From: Candidatus Omnitrophota bacterium
GTDB taxonomy: Bacteria; Omnitrophota; Gorgyraeia; Zapsychrales; JANLHA01
NCBI GenBank assembly: GCA_024653845.1
Contig: JANLHA010000139.1
Coordinates: 1-6,776 of the forward strand
Length of the DNA stretch: 6,776 bases
Reading direction: 5' to 3'
Both the position numbers and the translations under genes were made by a program. The notes under the pieces are model-generated. The model did no database searches and was not told the DNA's origin. It worked only from the letters and a program-made list of their open reading frames with translations. Positions 1 to 6,200 of this stretch are shown one piece after another (position 1 is the first letter of the stretch; each line of letters begins with the position of its first letter).

Positions 1-2
1 GG

Positions 3-239
3 GCATTTGATGGTAGTCATCTCACGAGAAGGCCAGTTTTCGATGGCTCTTTAGGAGAATCGGAAGAGGAATCAGTTATAAGTTCATCTATCGAATGGCT
101 TCGTGATCTTCTTCTCTTTTATAAGGTTCGTGGACCAGGCAAGAAAACTTTATTTGATTATTTGAAGAGGCTTAATCCTCGACAGGTTTTAGAACAGATT
201 AAAGGCCCCGACACCGACATCCGTCTCTTTGATCTTAGT
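3..239 (+). other. Unclassified soluble N-terminal segment of the visible protein
   Basis: Residues 1-79 precede the first membrane segment. They are polar, with an acidic Glu-Ser patch near residues 20-27, an amphipathic stretch (IEWLRDLLLFYKVRGPGKK, about 31-49) and a second helix-like stretch around FDYLKRLNPRQVLEQI. I recognise no family. It may be the tail of a preceding domain that lies upstream of the window, or a cytoplasmic segment of the transferase part. Confidence 0.4.
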
Positions 240-3200
240 GGCGTGATCGCGGCGGCCATTGCTTTCCTATCAACTCCTCCTGTTTTTCAATTATTTTTAT
301 TCTTAATCCTCGGTGGATTATTTTTTGCCTGGTTGACATCGCGGCTCAGCAAGGAAGTAGAGTTGCCGGTCCAGATTAAAAATTTTCGAGAAGAAATCCT
401 CCCAGCCGTTTGGCAGCCACGAGGACACCTGTATGGCAGCGAGATCCTTGAGGGAGTGGAAAGGAAAGACTCGCGTTCTTATGATGTAAAGGCCGATGCG
501 CCGATCGATGTCCTTCCCCAAGAGCGGCAGGTTGTTTATGGCTATTTTTATTCTCGGTTCTTCCAACACAATGCTCAGCGGTATCATCCGGATATTCGCC
601 AACGACAAGGTCAGTTATATGCAGTCAGAACCATACAAGGTTACAGTAACCGTGGTATCTTAGAACTTTTCAAACGTTTACAAACGTTTGGTTTTTTTGC
701 AGCGCCACCTCAAGGCCCACCAGTTTCTCAGGTGAATCATCGACGTCATTCTCGAGGCAATGCTCTTCTAGGTGCCTTGATTGCTCTACTCTTCCTGTCG
801 TTTGCCCTTGCTGTAGGAATAGCGCTTTTCAAGTCTGGATTAATTTCCCCTCTGGTTGGTTTTGGAATTTTGGTGGCTATGGGCCTGGCCCTCGCTCTGG
901 CTTATCCTCAGTTCATGAGCCGGGTTTTCTTCCTAGGAAGTAATATGATCGGCCGGATAGTAGCTGGCACTTTACTGGTTACTTTAGTCCCTGTTTTTCT
1001 GACGGTGGCCGCCACCTTGAAAATTTCTGGCAGCGATATTTTGTTTGGGCAGAAGAGAGTCGGTCTGCACGGACGAACAATTCGTATTTTTAAATTTAAG
1101 ACGATGACTGATGATAAGAAAATCACTCGCGTGGGTTGGTGGTTGCGTAAGTCACGACTTGATGAGACTCCTCAGCTAATTTCCGTCGTCAAAGGTGACA
1201 TGAGCTGGTTCGGCCCACGGCCTCATCAAGAGGATGAAATCAGTGATCGTTATCGAGAAATTGTCCTTTCCCGACGATCTCCCGGCCTCTTTTCTGGAGT
1301 GGCTCTTCAAGGAGTTGTGCTGGATTGGCTCGAGGGTTTTAGTCATTCTTCGTCAGAGAAAGTTCGCGTCGGGGCTTCTTATTGGCTGACATTGCTTTTG
1401 GACCGCTGGCTCGATCCGACCACCCTGTCAGAAATTGACCGTATGGAATGGGCAACGCGCTTTGTCCATATCGAGGGAGCGAATGGTTTGGGGGCCTTGT
1501 TAAAAGAAAGATTGGAGAGATCAAAAGGGGCCGAGAAGGTAGCCACTACTTCCCGACGCTGGCAAGTGTCCGTCGATTTGAGCGGCTTGAGTGTGGCCGC
1601 TCAGGAATTGGAAGAAGTGCCTTTCCTTGAGATCATTCTGATTGTTATGGGAGCGCTCGCCGCTATTTCCTTAGGCCGATTTATTTTTTTGAGAGTCAAG
1701 CAAGCGCTTTCAAGACGGAAGCCCCGAAGAAGGCAACATTCTAAGGAAAGAATCAATCGTGGACGAAGAAACATGCTTGGCGTCTTACTCGGAGGTGCTT
1801 TGGAAACGGTTGCCAGAGAAGCCGCTGCGCAAGTGCCCCTTAGAGACGCGGGAATAGAGACTTCTCAAATCGAAGCCGCCCAGACGTGGCTAACGTCTTT
1901 CATTTCTAATGATCTCGATGGAAATTCTCAAGAGCCTAACCCGGACGACCCTCTTTTCCATGCCTATACGTCTTACCGATCTTTCACATATAACCGCGTT
2001 CAGTCAGAATTGAATCGAGACGCGCATGATCGTGTGGTCAAAATTGCTTCATTGATAGATCTTCTCGTCGATGAAAAAGAAAAGATTCGCGTGTTCTTAG
2101 GGTATGCGTTGGCGCAATACATTCGGGAATTACAAAAAGCCCGTCAAGAACGGCAGTATGCTGAGAAATCAGAAAAAATCAATCAAGATCTTCGTGTCCT
2201 CGCTTTGCGGGTCAGCAGCGATTTACACGTGAGAATCATGGCGGTGACCGATCTTGCTAATAAAGCCATTGATAAAAAAGAAGATCCTCTCCAGAAAAGT
2301 TCATCGGCTTTGCAGTCCGCGGTCCAGGCGCTGTATGCATATTTAGTCCCTCGAACATTCTATATTGACATTGAGATCCATAAAAATGGTCCTTGGCATC
2401 TTTACATGAAATCCTTTGAGCTCAGACCTGAAAAGGTTCGAATGGGAGATCAGGAGATCCTGATTAGCATAGGAGAGGCCATCGATGAGATTAAGATCGA
2501 GAAATTTATGGCTCACCCAATCGATGGATATAGCGAAACGATCGTATTGATGGATAAGATCAAAAGAGTGGAGATGGTTGATGTGCAGCATGCTCTCCAA
2601 CGAGGAGAGGGGGCACAGTATTCAACAGCCGTTGGCCTGAATCCCCGTCAGCAAAGCGATCTTCAGCGACTTCGAAAAGTGACGGCCCGATTGACACAAA
2701 AGAGTTTTCTTGGCAAGTCTTCAGTAGAATTGATGAACCAGTTGATAGGTTTAGCAAAAATCGAGGCAGCTCGGCATGCGGCTGATCGAGAAAAGAAATT
2801 CGCCAATGATGTCAAAGAGGCCCGGGCTTTTCTGACAGAGATCATGCATGCGTTTGTTGAAAATCCATCTTATGTGTATTACGTTTTTGCGAAATGGTCA
2901 GAGTTTATTTTCTCTCCACCGCTGGCTCGGGCCAAGGGCGCTCGTCAGGTTTTTATTCAATTGATGCGTATTGTCCTGGATCGCGGATGGTCAAAGCGTC
3001 AATTTGGAAAAGATGTCAAAGATATTTTTAAAGGCGATGTTGCGTTTACAGAATTGGTGCAGGCTCTGGAAATGTTAGAGAAGTTTTCTCCAGAACAAGT
3101 CCGAACATTAGCAGATGTCGTTTGGAAGGAAACCCAATCCGACGGTGGATATTTAGGAGGAATCACTCTTGAAGAAGCTCGACGACAAGTAAGAAGTTAT

Positions 3201-6200
3201 GAAGAACAGAAACTTGTTACCAGATTAGAAGAGCCTCTCGTCCAAGAGGCGTTGAATGAAGTCTTGCGACACTTTGGTCTTTCTGGTTCACAAGAAATTT
3301 TTGTGATTGAAACCGAAGAGGTCACATTTGGTGCAACGGCTTTGCCTGAAACGTCAGCAATTTATTTTCAAAGGCCATTTTTAAATCGTCTTTTGCAATC
3401 CTCGAACGCCCGGACTCGGCTGGTTCGTGTTTTCATCCACGAGCTAAATGGGAAATCGCATATGCGCAATCGCCTGGCAGAGTGGGAATATTCTTTCAGA
3501 CAGATTTTGAAAATTTTCCAAAAAGATCGTCGTCATGAACGCGTGAACACGGATGCTTTGCCAGGAATGAGCCGACGTAAGTTTCTGGAAGTTACCCCCC
3601 GGGTGGTCGCTGTCGCGCCTCTGGCTGTTCCTTTGATTATGCAGGTCCCTTTCCGAGCCTTGGCCCAAGAATTGGCTTTCTTGGGGGATGCTCCAGACGC
3701 AAGCCTTTCGGGCTCAAGTGACGATTTTCGTTTGGAAAAAGATGCGAAGGTTCTTTTGACGATTTTTTTGCGAGATGAAGTTCAGGGGCAAGGAGGGACG
3801 GAGCCAACCTTAGACAATCCGTTATTTACAACGTTTATGAGGCTTCGGACTCAGCTTTATGAAGGAATCAGAAAAAACATGGGAATTGATTCCGACAATC
3901 ATACGGTCAAAGAAGTCGCATTGATAGAGTTGCTCGATGATATGCGGGAAAAGGTTCGGATTTTCCTGAGTTACAGTTTGTCCGCTTATTCCCTCGCAAT
4001 TCAAGAAGCGCTGGATTCTCCCGACTACAAGGATCAACGTGCGAGGTTGAACAACGAGATTTTGCGGGTCGCCCAACGTCTTGGAAAAGATTTTTATGAG
4101 AAATTTCGGGCATTGATCGAAGAAGGGATGCGATATATTGACCAGAATCATCCTGAAAAATTACTCGCGGTTTTCCAAAATGTGAGTGGGGCCTTCAATG
4201 ATCTTCTTTTTAAACATCAATTCCATTTGATGGCGAATAGAAGAGGAGTTGTTTTAGTGGTTTCGGGAGCGGAAGTTAATTATCTTTACTTAAAATCTTA
4301 TGAAATTAAAGAAAAGTTAGAAATTGCGTTACCCGTCAGTGAAAAACCGATTGCTGTGTACCTTGCTCATCCGATGGATGATATCCCTCGATGGAATGTC
4401 GGCGGTTGGCATGAAGCTCAAAAAGATTATGCCTTTGTTTTTGTCGATATTATGCAGGACGCTGTGGCGGATGTTCAAGAGGTTCTTACTGATGGAGGGA
4501 AAAGTCTTTTTGGCGAAGATGAAAATGACACGCCACTCAAAAAGCGGTTCCGAGAGCAATACGTTGCTTTGATTAGGAAAGAATTTTTAGGAAAAACCCC
4601 GGCGGAAATTTTGCGAAAAATTATCGAGAATGTTGCTGTTCATGAAGCTTTGCATGTGGCGGAGCGTGCTCTAAAACAAGATACGGCAACGCAAGAAGAG
4701 CATGCTTTTGAAGCGGAGTTGGCAGGGGGAGGTCAGCCTGAGCGAGGCAGTCCTTATTATAGTTTAACCCAATGGGCATTGCATATTTTTAATCCCACGC
4801 GTAAAGAGTACACGGAAGCGGCTCGACGAGGATTTGCGAGTTCATTGATTCAGGCGCAAGCCGACAAGTTGATTGACCGCGAGGTTGCGTGGAAAGCGGA
4901 GCAGATTCGAAAGGACCCCTTGCCGATCGAACATATTGCCGATATTTTGGAATGGTTTGGTGCGTTTTCGCGGGTTCAGATTTCAGAAGTAGCCAGAAAA
5001 CTTTTAATGAGACAAATGACCGCCCGTCGAAATCCTTATTCTGAAATCACCATTGCTGAGGATGTTCATCAAGAATACGTTGCACAATTCAACACGGAAG
5101 GCGAAATCCTGCCGATGACCATCATGAGGGATGACCGAGGATTTAGCATCACCAATGTTCCTTATGCCGCTCGTCTTGATTGGATTAAGATCATTCGTAA
5201 AATTCTGGGTGATTTGCATATCACTGTTCATGCTTCTGCGACAGCTTTAAAGCGGATCAGAGAATTTAAAATTGTGGTGACTACGGATCGCAAAGAATTG
5301 AGTGAGTATGAAGGCGGTCCCATCCATATTGCAACCGTCGACATTGCCAACAAAATCATTTATGTTCATCCGGCCTTTTTCAACAGTGGACTGACATTTT
5401 TGAAACAATTGGAGATCATTTACCACGAATTGTTCAGCCACATGGCTCATAATCAATATGATGAGGCTTTGGCTCAAGAAGACACTAGGAGATTCATGGC
5501 CACGGGAACAGAAATGGATACGCTTGATGAATCGGTCGAGGATTCTTCTCCCAGTGTCAATCTTTCCTTTGAACCTCCTAGCAATGGATTGAAAACTTGG
5601 GATGTCGGCGAAGTCTATGCTCGTCTAGATGCAAGCATGGTGACTTCCCGCCGAGGAAGAACTCGCATGGTGGTCGAATTTGAAGGCGATGAGGATGTGG
5701 ATATTGCTCGGCTGCAGAGAAGAAAGGAAGATGCAAAGCCAGGACAAGTTGTGGTGCTGGATATTGTCAGACAGAGAATGGTTGGCGATTTTCTTGTCGA
5801 TGCTTTTCCTAGGTACCACAGGATAGAAATTCAGGTGCAGGAGCCCCTAGGTCTTTTCACTTTAAAGCTGGGATGCGGAATTGGGATGGATGGTGAAGGG
5901 TTGCCAGTGACGTATCTGGATTGTGCTTCACGCACCATCGTTCGTCCATTTCAGCATGTGGTCCGAATTTATCATGGCGACCGGGCGCGGGTCCGCGAGG
6001 TGCAAAATCCAACTCAATCTGCAGCCATCATTCGTGAAGAATTACGTAAGTTGAGAGATCAAGGAAGTGGAGGAGCCAAATTAGCCTGGTACACTCAGCT
6101 ACCAGGGTCGGCGGTGCCTGTTGCTTTACAAAATGCTTTGGAAGGTCATCCTGTGGATAGGGGAGTCGTTTTCTTGGGTGAAGCTCCAACGAGCGAAGTG

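Larger units (their letters stand above)
1764..3503 (+). repeat. Tandem module copy A: Tat-like signal, helical domain, two degenerate zincin-like sites
   Basis: Residues 588-1167 align along their length with module B (1191-1832). Matching landmarks, A/B: RRNML/RRKFL, QVPLR/QVPFR, EPNPDDPLF/EPTLDNPLF (residues 644/1267), LIDLL...EKIRVFL/LIELL...EKVRIFL (684/1307), KSFE/KSYE (803/1431), AHPID/AHPMD (837/1455), FLGK/FLGK (902/1528), an NPSYVYY.../GSPYYS... block, ITLEEA/ITIAED, and HEL (1146/1808). The distance between copies stays at 603-628 residues over most of the length and grows to 662 at the last site. In the 30 residues starting at LIDLL I count 15 identities. Copy A appears to have lost zinc binding: HEALH of B is IEAARH here (920-925), and the second site reads HELNGKSH (1146-1153), with the second His displaced. 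I infer a structural or ligand-binding role rather than catalysis. Confidence 0.85.
3573..5498 (+). repeat. Tandem module copy B: Tat signal, helical domain, HEALH and HELFSH zincin-like sites
   Basis: Residues 1191-1832 are the second copy of the module. Parts in order: Tat signal (1191-1222), a low-complexity polar spacer (about 20 residues longer than in A), a helical domain from EPTLDNPLF (1267) over LIELL and the long helix that ends SLAIQEAL, a short beta region (VVLVVSG ... YLYLKSYEI), an AHPMDD turn (1455), an alpha/beta part with VFVDIM, then FLGK (1528) and HEALHVAE (1547-1554), a helical part, and a C-terminal zincin-like domain (about 1750-1832) with HELFSH (1808-1813) followed by DEALAQEDTRRFM. 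The module begins about 25 residues after the end of copy A, so the two are head-to-tail. If exported, it would act in the periplasm or at the cell surface. I cannot assign a protease family or substrate. Confidence 0.85.

Noticed and set aside
671..698. Imperfect palindrome (CAAACGTTTACAAACGTTTG) followed by a run of seven T, like a weak terminator
   Set aside because: The stem is about 7 pairs and mostly A-T, it encodes ordinary residues inside the gene (FKRLQTFGFF), and nothing suggests that transcription ends here.
1448..1630. Plus-strand short ORF in another frame
   Set aside because: It overlaps the spacer after the sugar transferase in the long frame; its translation is Gly/Arg-rich with no motif.
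4324..4572. Plus-strand 82-codon ORF in another frame
   Set aside because: It lies inside module B, where the long frame aligns with module A on both sides, so the long frame is the coding one.
3567..5498. Separate gene starting at ATG 3567
   Set aside because: The signal peptide is convincing, but the frame upstream is open for the whole window and aligned protein sequence continues to close before it; there is no spaced ribosome binding site and no stop upstream.
5646..5670. SRRGRTR as a third Tat signal
   Set aside because: The residues after it (MVVEFEGDEDVD) are short and acidic, with no apolar stretch or cleavage site.
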